DNA of 64,000 bases, taken from UBA5009 sp038043185 (GTDB taxonomy: Bacteria; Bdellovibrionota; Bdellovibrionia; Bdellovibrionales; Bdellovibrionaceae). Positions 14,929 through 23,530 of this stretch are shown here, piece by piece. Where the stretch lies: contig JBBTCO010000055.1 in NCBI GenBank assembly GCA_038043185.1, forward strand, positions 1 through 64,000, read 5' to 3'. Under the pieces are notes generated by a model. That model saw nothing but the letters and a program-made list of their open reading frames with translations, was not told the origin of the DNA and ran no database searches. Position 1 is the stretch's first letter, and every line of letters begins with the position of its first letter. The position numbers were made by a program, and so were the translations under genes.

Positions 14929-16587
14929 TTATCTATAATAAACTTTCGTCAAATCAAAGCCGTAGCTATTATCCGTAGCGTCCGACTTGAAAACAATCTT
15001 CACACTGTCGCCAGAAATCACGGCTGAAATGGTGTCATCATTTTCGCCACTGTAAACTTCAGCCTCTTTGCCTGTTGAATCGATCAGTTTGACGGTGTCG
15101 TATTTTGCTTCGGTTTTAAATTTTTCAAAATAAATGGCAATTTCTTTTGCTCCATCCACTTTAACTTCATAGGTTTCGTTTGTTTTTTCTTTATAGGGAT
15201 GAGCGGTCGATACATTTACGCTTTTAAAAGCCCATCTTGCTGGATCGTTAACATCTTCCGGAGGCTTGATATTCATTAGAGCCAAGTAAGCATTCGCTAC
15301 GCCTCGGCTGCTAACCTTACGACGCAAACCAGGAATTAGTTTTGCTGTTTCTATAATCCTGTCTCTGACTTCAATATTTGTCATTTCTGGGAATTGTGAA
15401 TAAAGAAGCGCCGCAATTCCTGAAACATGCGGGGTTGCCATCGAAGTTCCCGACCACGATTCATAACCACTCTTCGTTGTGCTGTAAATGTTCACTCCGG
15501 GTGCAGCTACGTGAACCGTTGATTTTCCAAAGTTCGAAAATGAAGCCATTTCGCCGCCATTGTCGATAGCCGCTACAGATAAAACATTGGGAACATTATA
15601 GGTTGCGGGATAGGTCGGACTGCTATCATTGTTATTTGATTCGTTTCCAGCGGCCACAATAAAAATGGCTCCTGCTTTATTGGCTCTTTGAATCGCTTGC
15701 TTAAGCGTTTCTGAATAAGGTCCTCCGCCCCATGAATTACTTAGGATTTTAGCGCCGTTTTTGTAAGCGTAATCAATTGCACGAATGGCGTCATCAAGTG
15801 ATCCAGAACCATCTTTGCCCAAAAATTTTAGCGCCATGATTCGGGTATTCCAAGCCACTCCAACAATTCCTTGTCCATCGTTCCCTTTGGCGCCAATTGT
15901 TCCCGAGCAATGAGTCCCATGACCATGGTCATCCATAGGATCGCCATTTCCCGCAAAGAAATTATAACCATGGATATCATCTATAAATCCATTGCCATCA
16001 TCATCGACGCCTTCTTTTCCATTTTTTTCTTCTTCATTCGTCCAAATATTCTGAACGAGGTCCGTTGTGTTGTAGTTCACTCCGGTATCGATAACGGCCA
16101 CAATAATATCGTTTGAGCCTGTTTGAATATTCCAAGCTTCGGTAGCTCCGATATCAATTCCGGGAGTGCCACTTCTTCCTGCTGAGTCCTGTTGACCTGT
16201 ATTCTGCATTCCCCAAAGTTTAGGAAACAGAGGGTCATTCGCCATAACAGAATTTATTCGATAAATATAGTTAGGTTCGACAATTTCAACATAAGGGTTT
16301 TGTTTTAAAATATTAATTACAGACTTTTGAGTTTCAATAGCTGGGCGTTTAATGACAACAAGCTTTTGGTCTTCCATGCGACTCTTGATTGATACACCAA
16401 GGAGTTTTACAAGCTGATCCGTCGTCGTAGATTTAAGATCAATTTGATCAGATAGCTTAACAATGTATTCGCCAGGCACCGCTTCCGGTTCATATTTTAT
16501 TTTTTTGTTTGCTTGCGCCAAAGGCACAACAAAAATGCATATAAAAAAAAGAATAAGGATCTTCGTTCGAGCAAAGTTTTGGAACAT
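14929..16587 (-). CDS. secreted subtilisin-like serine protease (S8) with C-terminal beta domain
   Basis: 552 residues. Signal peptide residues 1-27 (core KILILFFICIFVVPLAQA), then an inhibitor I9 propeptide (PGEYIVKLSDQ to VEIVEPNYIYR). The catalytic domain shows the full triad: Asp in VAVIDTGVNY (about 166), His in DDHGHGTHCSG (about 222), Ser in SGTSMATPHVSG (about 381), with oxyanion Asn in VAAGNES. An acidic DDDGNGFIDD loop between Asp and His may bind calcium. The last 100 residues (TYEVKVDGAKEIAIYFEKF ... SYGFDLTKVYY) look like a CUB-like beta-sandwich found after bacterial S8 proteases. Start ATG 16587 follows GGGGAG; the longer frame adds only a hydrophilic stretch. It probably degrades external protein. 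Confidence 0.93.
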   Translation of the reverse strand: MFQNFARTKILILFFICIFVVPLAQANKKIKYEPEAVPGEYIVKLSDQIDLKSTTTDQLVKLLGVSIKSRMEDQKLVVIKRPAIETQKSVINILKQNPYVEIVEPNYIYRINSVMANDPLFPKLWGMQNTGQQDSAGRSGTPGIDIGATEAWNIQTGSNDIIVAVIDTGVNYNTTDLVQNIWTNEEEKNGKEGVDDDGNGFIDDIHGYNFFAGNGDPMDDHGHGTHCSGTIGAKGNDGQGIVGVAWNTRIMALKFLGKDGSGSLDDAIRAIDYAYKNGAKILSNSWGGGPYSETLKQAIQRANKAGAIFIVAAGNESNNNDSSPTYPATYNVPNVLSVAAIDNGGEMASFSNFGKSTVHVAAPGVNIYSTTKSGYESWSGTSMATPHVSGIAALLYSQFPEMTNIEVRDRIIETAKLIPGLRRKVSSRGVANAYLALMNIKPPEDVNDPARWAFKSVNVSTAHPYKEKTNETYEVKVDGAKEIAIYFEKFKTEAKYDTVKLIDSTGKEAEVYSGENDDTISAVISGDSVKIVFKSDATDNSYGFDLTKVYYR

Positions 16588-16757
16588 GTGGTTCTCTCCC
16601 CTAGTTCCAAAATGGTACCGTGCCAATAGGTCTTTCTTAACTTGAATTGACTTTTTCCTGTGCAGATAAGACTTCTTTTAGACTTTTGACGGACTGGAAA
16701 TCCACGCCTGTGCCCTGTTCTAGTCATTCGTCCGAGCATGTGGGTGTAACCTTTTGA

Positions 16758-16979
16758 CTAGCTTACTTCATTGAAATCAAAACTCAGCTGGACCTGGTGG
16801 GCCTCGAAAGTGGGTATCTGGGGAATATTATTTTTTTCAATTTCTTTTTTTTCAAGTGGCGTTGTTACATGGACACCTTCTGCAGCGCGAATTAAATGTT
16901 TAAGGAAGGCTTCTTTTGCGCTTTGGGGAGCTTCTTTTCGAAATCCCATCTCTGTCATAAGATCACCAATTTTTTTCAT
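16758..16979 (-). CDS. small protein with a possible sliding-clamp-binding C-terminus
   Basis: 73 residues starting MKKIGDLMTEMGFRKEAP, preceded by an ideal AAGGAGG four bases from the ATG; the reading frame stays open for 59 more codons upstream but without such a site. The middle is helical (AKEAFLKHLIRAAEGV), followed by a Pro/Thr-rich linker. Residues 64-69 read QLSFDF, matching the QLxLxL/F hexapeptide by which Hda and other proteins dock on the DnaN clamp. The first residues faintly resemble the N-terminus of DciA/DUF721 helicase-loader proteins, but the domain itself is absent. Function unknown; the clamp idea is inference. Confidence 0.65.
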   Translation of the reverse strand: MKKIGDLMTEMGFRKEAPQSAKEAFLKHLIRAAEGVHVTTPLEKKEIEKNNIPQIPTFEAHQVQLSFDFNEVS

Positions 16980-16983
16980 GCTT

Positions 16984-16990
16984 CCTCCTT
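16984..16990 (-). promoter_or_regulatory. ideal Shine-Dalgarno fixing the 73-residue gene start
   Basis: On the minus strand AAGGAGG, 4 bases before ATG 16979. It is the strongest ribosome-binding site in this part of the window and argues against the longer 132-codon reading. The remaining bases to 17195 hold no other supported gene. Confidence 0.6.
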
Positions 16991-17195
16991 TCGTCTTCTG
17001 CTTTTCTTTCATTATTTTAGTCATGCCTGATGTCGACCTTTTTAAGTCGTTGCAAAGATGGGACCTACATCTAAGATGTGTCTCCTTTTCATTTTGGTTA
17101 GTTTTTTTTAAATTTTTTATCGCCGCACCACGCGCGAACGCCGCGCCAGAAGCCATTTCTAGACTGTAGTGCCTTAAAATCTATTTGATAAAAAT

Positions 17196-17477
17196 TTAGC
17201 TGCGCTTAGCGTCTTCGATTTTTTTCTGATACATGGCGCGCAAGTTTTCAATCTCTTGTTGATGTTTAATATCTTTTTCAGAAAGCTTTTCTTTCATGCG
17301 ACCAATCGTTGCATCAACTTCTTGTTTTGATTCATCCTTAATTTGATTCACGACAGACTCGTGGGATTTTTCTGTTTGCTCAATGGACTGTCGGTGCTTC
17401 GCTTGCAAATCGGATTCTCTTTGAGTGTAATATTCTTTGAGACGACCGACATCGCCATTTCCCTTAACGTTGCTCAT
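17196..17477 (-). CDS. coiled-coil protein downstream of sdhB
   Basis: 93 residues, almost entirely predicted coiled coil, very rich in Glu, Lys, Gln and Ser (for example KHRQSIEQTEKSHESVVNQI and EKDIKHQQEIENLRAMYQKK) and with no cysteine, signal peptide or membrane segment. The ATG follows the sdhB stop by two bases, and its GGAG ribosome site lies within the sdhB 3' end, so it is translated from the sdh transcript. I do not recognise it; it could be a structural or assembly protein, or simply a passenger. Confidence 0.65.
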   Translation of the reverse strand: MSNVKGNGDVGRLKEYYTQRESDLQAKHRQSIEQTEKSHESVVNQIKDESKQEVDATIGRMKEKLSEKDIKHQQEIENLRAMYQKKIEDAKRS

Positions 17478-17479
17478 AT

Positions 17480-18271
17480 TTAAGCTCCATCTTCCGCATG
17501 GATATCTGGTTTCTTATTGAGTGTTGCCAAAAGATATTCACGGTTCATGTTAGCAATATTAACTAAACTAATATCTTTTGGACAAGAGGCCGAGCAAGTT
17601 CCTGTGCTCGAACAAGCTCCAAACCCTTCTTCGTCCATCTGATCGACCATACCTAAGACGCGTTTTTCCCGCTCTGCTTTTCCCTGAGGTACCGACAAGA
17701 GGTGAGTGATCTTGGCCGAAGTAAACAGGGCCGCTGATGCATTTTTACATGAAGCTACGCAAGCACCGCAGCCAATACAGGCGGCAGAAGCGAAAGCCTC
17801 GTCGGCATCTTGTTTTGGAATAAGTAAAGCATTTCCATCAGGTGCATTTCCGGTGTTTACCGAAATATAACCACCTTTTCTGATCACTCGATCAAACGAG
17901 CTTCGATCGGCCATCAAATCTTTGATGATGGGAAATGCTTTTGCTCTCCAGGGCTCTAAGGTTAAAATTTGTCCTTCTTTAAAGTGCCGCATGTGAAGCT
18001 GGCATACTGTCGTGTGCTTTTGAGGACCATGAGCATTACCGTTAATCATAAATCCACAGCTACCACAAATTCCTTCGCGGCAATCGTGGTCAAACGCAAT
18101 GGGATCTTGGCCTGCAGAAATTAAGCCCTCATTAACTTGATCTAACATTTCTAAAAAAGAAGAGTCCGTTGAAATCTCTTTCGCTGGATATTCTTGAAAA
18201 GAGCCTCCAGATTGAGAATTTTTTTGTCTCCACACTTTTAGAGTTAAATTTATTTTTTTTGATTCAGACAT
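17480..18271 (-). CDS. sdhB: succinate dehydrogenase/fumarate reductase iron-sulfur subunit
   Basis: 263 residues. The three clusters are readable in order: [2Fe-2S] ligands in DCREGICGSCG plus the later CQLH, [4Fe-4S] in CIGCGACVASC (about residue 155), and [3Fe-4S] in CSSTGTCSASCPK (about 210). It carries electrons from SdhA flavin to the membrane subunit. It lies 8 bases after sdhA in the order sdhC-sdhA-sdhB, typical of the type-B enzymes with a single membrane polypeptide. The 2Fe domain is slightly longer than in E. coli. Confidence 0.96.
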   Translation of the reverse strand: MSESKKINLTLKVWRQKNSQSGGSFQEYPAKEISTDSSFLEMLDQVNEGLISAGQDPIAFDHDCREGICGSCGFMINGNAHGPQKHTTVCQLHMRHFKEGQILTLEPWRAKAFPIIKDLMADRSSFDRVIRKGGYISVNTGNAPDGNALLIPKQDADEAFASAACIGCGACVASCKNASAALFTSAKITHLLSVPQGKAEREKRVLGMVDQMDEEGFGACSSTGTCSASCPKDISLVNIANMNREYLLATLNKKPDIHAEDGA

Positions 18272-18279
18272 TATCTCAC

Positions 18280-20196
18280 CTACTTGTAACTTCTGGTGGC
18301 CAATTTAACATTTTCAAATTTCAATTCTTCTTGATGTCGTGTCTGGGATTTTTTATCCCCGTTCCATTCCCAAGCAGCCACATGGCAAAAATTTTCATCG
18401 TCACGTTTAGCTTCGCCATCCACTTGGTATTCTTCGCGGTAATGACCGCCGCAAGATTCTTTTCTTTCCAAAGCATCTCGACACATAAGTTCGCCAAGCT
18501 CAATGAAGTCCGCCACGCGACCGGCCTTTTCCAACTCAGGATTCATTTCATTAGCTTGTCCTGGGACACGAACGTTATTCCAAAATTCATCTTTCAGTTT
18601 AGGAATTTTTTCCAGCGCCTCTTTCAGACTTTTATCTGTTCGAGACATTCCACAGTCATTCCACATAATGCGGCCTAATTCTTTGTGAATACTTTCGACT
18701 GTTCTTGAGCCTTTAATGCTCATAATTTTGTTTATTTCTTTTTGAACGCCGTCAACACCAGCTTTAAATGCATCTTGATCTTTTGAAACAGCTTCTAGTT
18801 TTGTTTGAGCAATATAATCGCTGATAGTGTAGGGAAGAACAAAATATCCATCCGCTAAGCCTTGCATTAAAGCAGAGGCTCCTAGTCGATTTGCCCCATG
18901 ATCAGAAAAGTTTGCCTCTCCCGCGACAAAAAGTCCCGGCACTGTGCTCATCAAATTGTAGTCAACCCAAAGCCCGCCCATGGTGTAATGAGGAGCGGGA
19001 TAAATTTTCATTGGTCCTTTGTAAGGATTTTCGCCAGTAATTTTATCGTACATTTGAAAAAGGTTTCCGTAGCGTTCGGCAATTTTGTCCTCACCAAGAC
19101 GCTTTATACTGTCAGCAAAATCAAGATAAACGGCTTCGCCCTGGGCTGTGACACTGTAGCCTTGATCACAGGCAAACTTGGCTTGGCGAGAGGCGACATC
19201 ACGGGGTGCTAGGTTTCCAAAGCTTGGATAAATTCTCTCAAGAAAATAATCTCTTTCCGATTCTGGAATTTGCGAAGCTCGTCTTTTATCGCCTTTTTTC
19301 TTAGAAACCCAAACTCGTCCGTCGTTGCGCAAAGATTCCGACATCAATGTTAATTTAGATTGATTTTCTCCATGAACAGGAATGCAGGTCGGATGAATTT
19401 GTGTGTAACAAGGGTTGGCGAAAAAAGCTCCGCGTTTGTGAACCTTCCAGGCGGCCGTAACAGCGCAAGCCATGGCGTTCGTTGAAAGATAAAAAACATT
19501 TGCATAACCACCAGTGGCTATGATCACCGCATCCGCTTCGTGGCTTTCAACCGCACCAGTTAAAAGGTTGCGCACAATGATGCCACGGGCTTTGCCATTG
19601 ACCACCACGACATCCAACATTTCCGAACGCGTGTGAAGATCAACATTTGCAATCTCAACTTGTCTCATCATCGCCGAGTACGCACCTAAAAGAAGCTGCT
19701 GTCCCGTTTGGCCGCGAGCATAGAAGGTTCGTGAAACTTGGGCGCCGCCAAAGGATCGATTCGCCAAAAGACCACCATAATCGCGAGCAAAAGGAACACC
19801 TTGAGCCACGCATTGATCGATGATGTTTGTTGAAACTTCTGCCAAACGATAAACGTTAGCTTCTCGCGAACGAAAATCGCCGCCCTTAACTGTGTCATAA
19901 AACAATCGATAAATCGAATCGCCATCGTTTTGATAATTTTTTGCAGCATTGATTCCTCCCTGAGCCGCCACCGAGTGCGCTCGTCGAGGAGAATCATGCA
20001 CACAAAAACTTTTTACATGATAACCCAATTCACCCATGGCTGCAGCGGCGCTAGCCCCGGCCAGCCCAGTGCCGACAATAATTACCGAATGTTTTCTTTT
20101 GTTAGCAGGATTAACCAACTTCATGTTGAATTTGTGGTTTTTCCATTTGCTGTCGATGGGCCCACTCGGAATTTTGCTGTCTAAAATTGATGACAT
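18280..20196 (-). CDS. sdhA: succinate dehydrogenase/fumarate reductase flavoprotein
   Basis: 638 residues. Dinucleotide-binding start IIVGTGLAGASAAAAMGELG at about residue 40; the flavin-linking His lies in AHSVAAQGGINAA; the substrate-site motif QIHPTCIPVHGEN is present; the C-terminal capping and helical domains end at about 620. Oxidises succinate to fumarate in the citric acid cycle (or the reverse). The long form with the RSFGGAQVSRTFYARGQTGQ segment is typical of the menaquinone-linked type-B family seen in Bacteroidetes, Campylobacterota and deltaproteobacteria. 13 bases separate it from sdhC. Confidence 0.96.
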   Translation of the reverse strand: MSSILDSKIPSGPIDSKWKNHKFNMKLVNPANKRKHSVIIVGTGLAGASAAAAMGELGYHVKSFCVHDSPRRAHSVAAQGGINAAKNYQNDGDSIYRLFYDTVKGGDFRSREANVYRLAEVSTNIIDQCVAQGVPFARDYGGLLANRSFGGAQVSRTFYARGQTGQQLLLGAYSAMMRQVEIANVDLHTRSEMLDVVVVNGKARGIIVRNLLTGAVESHEADAVIIATGGYANVFYLSTNAMACAVTAAWKVHKRGAFFANPCYTQIHPTCIPVHGENQSKLTLMSESLRNDGRVWVSKKKGDKRRASQIPESERDYFLERIYPSFGNLAPRDVASRQAKFACDQGYSVTAQGEAVYLDFADSIKRLGEDKIAERYGNLFQMYDKITGENPYKGPMKIYPAPHYTMGGLWVDYNLMSTVPGLFVAGEANFSDHGANRLGASALMQGLADGYFVLPYTISDYIAQTKLEAVSKDQDAFKAGVDGVQKEINKIMSIKGSRTVESIHKELGRIMWNDCGMSRTDKSLKEALEKIPKLKDEFWNNVRVPGQANEMNPELEKAGRVADFIELGELMCRDALERKESCGGHYREEYQVDGEAKRDDENFCHVAAWEWNGDKKSQTRHQEELKFENVKLATRSYK

Positions 20197-20209
20197 GTGT
20201 TTGGGCTCC

Positions 20210-20869
20210 TTAATGTATCAAATAAACGTAAAGTGGTTGTGAAATAAATCCTCCGGCTACGACAATTGCGTAAATAACTCCTGCATAGTGAATGGTCCGT
20301 TGGTAACCGGGATGTAACAAACCAAAACTTTGAAAGACGGACCGCACACCATGAGTTAAATGAATCCCCAAAAAGACGAGCGCAACTAAATACCACGCCA
20401 CATAGCCTGGCTCGTGAAAGACTTCATTAATCAGTCGGGCCAGGTCGCGCATCTGCACCCCGTTGACCGTCACATCGTAGTGAGTGCCATATTTAAATGT
20501 AATCAAGTGCAAGATAATAAAAACAAGGATGATGCTTCCTTGCACCAACATCCAAGTTGAACCGATGCTGGCTGACTTTTCACCATTCGGATTAATTTGA
20601 TAGCTCCGGCCTCGTGAACAGCGATTTCCCGCGGTTAATGAAATTGCGCAAAAGACATGGGTTATCAGGGCTAGTAGCAAAATGATTTCTGTGCCGAAAA
20701 GTAGCGGTTTGTTGCTCACAATACTATTTCCATAAACATTGTAGAGATTCGCATCCACAAGAAGCAGCATGTTTCCAGCCATATGGACGAAGACAAAACC
20801 TGCCCAAATCAAGCCGGTTATTCCCATAAGGTATTTTTTCCCAACGGACGAACGAATAAAATTGAGCAT
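20210..20869 (-). CDS. sdhC: succinate dehydrogenase cytochrome b558 subunit
   Basis: 219 residues from ATG 20869, which has GAGGAAA 8 bases upstream; the longer frame to 20899 adds ten residues with no site. Five hydrophobic segments with the conserved start SSVGKKYLMGITGL and His residues in FVHMAGN, LITHVFCAI, ILHLITF and HLTHGVRSVFQ, the positions that ligate two b hemes in type-B enzymes. No sdhD is present, consistent with that single-subunit anchor. First gene of sdhCAB; its promoter must lie in the 184-base gap to etfB. Confidence 0.92.
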   Translation of the reverse strand: MLNFIRSSVGKKYLMGITGLIWAGFVFVHMAGNMLLLVDANLYNVYGNSIVSNKPLLFGTEIILLLALITHVFCAISLTAGNRCSRGRSYQINPNGEKSASIGSTWMLVQGSIILVFIILHLITFKYGTHYDVTVNGVQMRDLARLINEVFHEPGYVAWYLVALVFLGIHLTHGVRSVFQSFGLLHPGYQRTIHYAGVIYAIVVAGGFISQPLYVYLIH

Positions 20870-21052
20870 GTCCAATTTCCTCTTTGCTAAGCTTTGCAAA
20901 TGTTGAAAATCTTAACTGTAGATCTAATTTTTACTGTTTTTCCAAGGACTTGTCCACGGGACCACTTTTGTTTTGCAACATGTTAGGGGCGCTTTTGTGT
21001 TTGGATCTGAGCCACCCTGTTATAAGTTAAAACCTCTTATCGGGAGCAACTC

Positions 21053-21829
21053 ATGAAAGTTTTCGTCTGCATAAAACAAGTGCCTGACACTGAAGCAAAA
21101 TTAAAAATCCTTCCTGACCAATCAGGAGTAGACGGAGCGGGGATTAAATGGGTCATGAATCCTTACGACGAGTTCGCCGTTGAAGAAGCCATAAAGTTTC
21201 GCGAAGCCAATGCGGGAGCGCAAGTTTTAGTGCTCACACTTGGACCAAAGCCTCGGGCCGCGGAAGTTCTAAGAACAGCTTTGGCAATGGGCGCAGACGA
21301 AGGGCTTTTGATCAATGCACCAGAAAATCTCGATAATTTTTCCACGGCGAGAGCTCTTGCCGAAGTCATTAAACAAGAGGGCGGAGCCCATTTGATTTTC
21401 ACCGGCAAGGTGGCGATTGATGATAACTCGTCAAGCGTCAGTCAAATGTTAGCCGAGTTTTTATCTTTGCCTCACGCCACTGTTGTCAGCAAGTTTTCCA
21501 AAGGCACAGATGGTTTTGTTGTCGAAAGAGATGTCGAGGGTGGCGCGAAGGAGCTCATTCAGCTTTCTGGCGCTTCAGTTGTGGCAGCAAATAAAGGCCT
21601 GAATATGCCTCGTTATGCCAGCTTGCCTGGAATCATGAAGGCCAAGAAAAAAACTTTAAAAGAAATTGAGTTCTCTTCTTTGGGAGTTTCATCTGCTGAA
21701 CAAAAAATAAAATTTACGACGCTAACCTTGCCCCCAGAAAAGCCTCCGGCAAAGCTAATTCCCGGAGACTCTTCGGCGCAAGTTTCAACTTTAGTTCAAC
21801 TTCTTCGCGATGAAGCGAAAGTTCTTTGA
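21053..21829 (+). CDS. etfB: electron transfer flavoprotein beta subunit
   Basis: 258 residues beginning MKVFVCIKQVPDTEAKLKI, the family N-terminus. The AMP/FAD-side loop ALAMGADEGLLI and the signature-like VVAANKGLNMPRYASLPGIMKAKKK segment are present. With EtfA it collects electrons from acyl-CoA and related dehydrogenases. GGGAG sits 8 bases before the ATG. A TATAAG hexamer at 21021-21026 may be the -10 element, but I cannot identify a good -35. Divergent from sdhCAB. Confidence 0.96.
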   Translation: MKVFVCIKQVPDTEAKLKILPDQSGVDGAGIKWVMNPYDEFAVEEAIKFREANAGAQVLVLTLGPKPRAAEVLRTALAMGADEGLLINAPENLDNFSTARALAEVIKQEGGAHLIFTGKVAIDDNSSSVSQMLAEFLSLPHATVVSKFSKGTDGFVVERDVEGGAKELIQLSGASVVAANKGLNMPRYASLPGIMKAKKKTLKEIEFSSLGVSSAEQKIKFTTLTLPPEKPPAKLIPGDSSAQVSTLVQLLRDEAKVL

Positions 21830-21838
21830 GGTAAAATT

Positions 21839-22807
21839 ATGGGTAAAATTCTTGTCTATGTTGAACAACACCACGATCAAATAAAAAGAAGTTCGCAAGA
21901 GCTCTTGCAGGCGGCTCAAAAATCGGGACACACCGTTGCGGCACTGTTTTTAGGCACTCATGGTAAATTGGCTGCGGCTCAAGCAGCTTCTTACGGAGCC
22001 CAAGAAGTTCACGTTCTTGCCGACGCTTCATTGGATCAATACAATTCTGAAAATTATTTAGCGGCCCTGGCGCAGGCCTGTGAAAAAATTCAGCCTTTTA
22101 TTCTTTTGGCCTCGGCTTCGTCGTCAGGAAAAGATGTTTTCCCGCGGTTGGCGGCCCGGTTAAAAACTGGCGTCGCCAGCGATTGCATCGAGCTGACGAT
22201 TCAAGGTGATTCCGTTTCTGCAAAGAAGCCGCTTTACTCTGGGAAATGTTTTGCTTCGGTTAATTTTGAAAATAGTCCTGTGAAAATTATTTTAATGCGC
22301 GCCAATCAATTGCCTGTTTCCGCGCCAGACACCAGCAAAACGGCAACTATTCAAGAACATGTTTTTAACAAACCCACCTTAAAAACAATTCTTAAAGAAA
22401 TTGTTCGAGGGGCTAGCGAAAAGCTCGACCTAACAGAAGCAAATATTATTGTAAGTGGAGGCCGCGGTTTAAAAGAGGCTGCTAATTTTAAGCTTTTAGA
22501 AAATTTAGCAGAAGCTCTTGGTGCCACCGTGGGGGCCTCGCGCGCTGTCGTTGATGCTGGCTGGGTTTCCCATGGTATGCAGGTGGGGCAAACTGGAAAA
22601 ACTGTTGCTCCAACTTTATATATTGCTGTTGGAATCTCGGGCGCAATTCAACATTTGGCTGGAATGAGTGGCAGTAAGGTCATTGTTGCGATTAATAGCG
22701 ACGCGAATGCGCCTATTTTTCAAAAAGCCACTTATGGAATTGTCGGAGATCTCTTTGATATTGTTCCAAAGCTCACAGAAGAATTCAAAAAAGTTTTACA
22801 CAAGTGA
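21839..22807 (+). CDS. etfA: electron transfer flavoprotein alpha subunit
   Basis: 322 residues. The N-terminal domain starts MGKILVYVEQHHDQIKRSS; the C-terminal FAD domain contains VSGGRGLKEA, GASRAVVDAGW, QVGQTGKTVAP and GISGAIQHLAGM, the standard EtfA FAD-contact order, ending in IVPKLTEEFKK. It begins nine bases after etfB and overlaps the DUF374 gene by four (GTGA). Heterodimer partner of EtfB; electrons should go on to an ETF-quinone oxidoreductase, not seen here. Confidence 0.96.
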   Translation: MGKILVYVEQHHDQIKRSSQELLQAAQKSGHTVAALFLGTHGKLAAAQAASYGAQEVHVLADASLDQYNSENYLAALAQACEKIQPFILLASASSSGKDVFPRLAARLKTGVASDCIELTIQGDSVSAKKPLYSGKCFASVNFENSPVKIILMRANQLPVSAPDTSKTATIQEHVFNKPTLKTILKEIVRGASEKLDLTEANIIVSGGRGLKEAANFKLLENLAEALGATVGASRAVVDAGWVSHGMQVGQTGKTVAPTLYIAVGISGAIQHLAGMSGSKVIVAINSDANAPIFQKATYGIVGDLFDIVPKLTEEFKKVLHK

Positions 22808-23478
22808 ATTTTCGCGCCTCTCTTTTAGGTTTTTTTGCCTGGGCCCTTTATAAAATTGTTTCATGGACCTGGCGCCTTGAGGTCAACGAGCCCGCAGAAC
22901 TAACGCGTCTTTTGCGCGAACGAAAGCCTTTCATTTTAGCTCATTGGCATGGTGATGAAAGTGTGCTTTTTGGTTTAATCCCCCGCTATCGTTTAGCGAC
23001 GATCACCTCGCAAAGTAAAGATGGATCAATGATGACGATGATGGTTCACCTTCAACGTGGAAAAACCTCTCGAGGCTCTTCCACCCGAGGTGGGGTTGGG
23101 GCGCTCAAGGGCTTATTACGATACACAAAACAAGGCTACAACTGCAGTTATGCTGTCGACGGACCAAAGGGACCTATTTATAAAGTTAAGCCTGGCGTGT
23201 TTGAAACCTCTCGATTGATGGCCGCACCGATTTTTGTCGCAGGAGTCGCCTGCAATCGAAAAATCACCTTTGAAAAATCTTGGAATAAAGCCTTTCTGCC
23301 AAAGCCTTTTTCAAAAGTTTATGTGGTGTGGAATGGTCCTCTTCAGGCCATTACAAAAGAGCAGGATGCGCGTGACCCAGAGCTCGCTGCTTCGCTCGAG
23401 AAATCTCTTTATGCCGCGTCGCAAGATGCTCGGGCTGCAATTGGGTTGCCGCCCACCTCTATCTCGGGTTTTAATTAA
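22804..23478 (+). CDS. DUF374 lysophospholipid acyltransferase-family protein
   Basis: 224 residues with an N-terminal hydrophobic anchor (LLGFFAWALYKIV). The acyltransferase-type motif is ILAHWHGDES, followed by ATITSQSKDG, RGSSTRGGVGALKGLL and AVDGPKGP, which together are characteristic of DUF374, a relative of LpxL/PlsC enzymes. It probably acylates a lipid at the inner membrane, possibly lipid A; the substrate is not determined by the sequence. GTG start overlaps the etfA stop. Confidence 0.87.
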   Translation: MNFRASLLGFFAWALYKIVSWTWRLEVNEPAELTRLLRERKPFILAHWHGDESVLFGLIPRYRLATITSQSKDGSMMTMMVHLQRGKTSRGSSTRGGVGALKGLLRYTKQGYNCSYAVDGPKGPIYKVKPGVFETSRLMAAPIFVAGVACNRKITFEKSWNKAFLPKPFSKVYVVWNGPLQAITKEQDARDPELAASLEKSLYAASQDARAAIGLPPTSISGFN

Positions 23479-23530
23479 GAGAGTTAAGGATATGGAAGCC
23501 TTAGGATTTTCAACAAAGGATTGACCTTTT

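Noticed and set aside
16758..17156. 132-codon reading of the small gene at 16758
   Set aside because: The ideal Shine-Dalgarno at 16984-16990 and the change in composition support a start at 16979; the upstream codons look like untranslated sequence.
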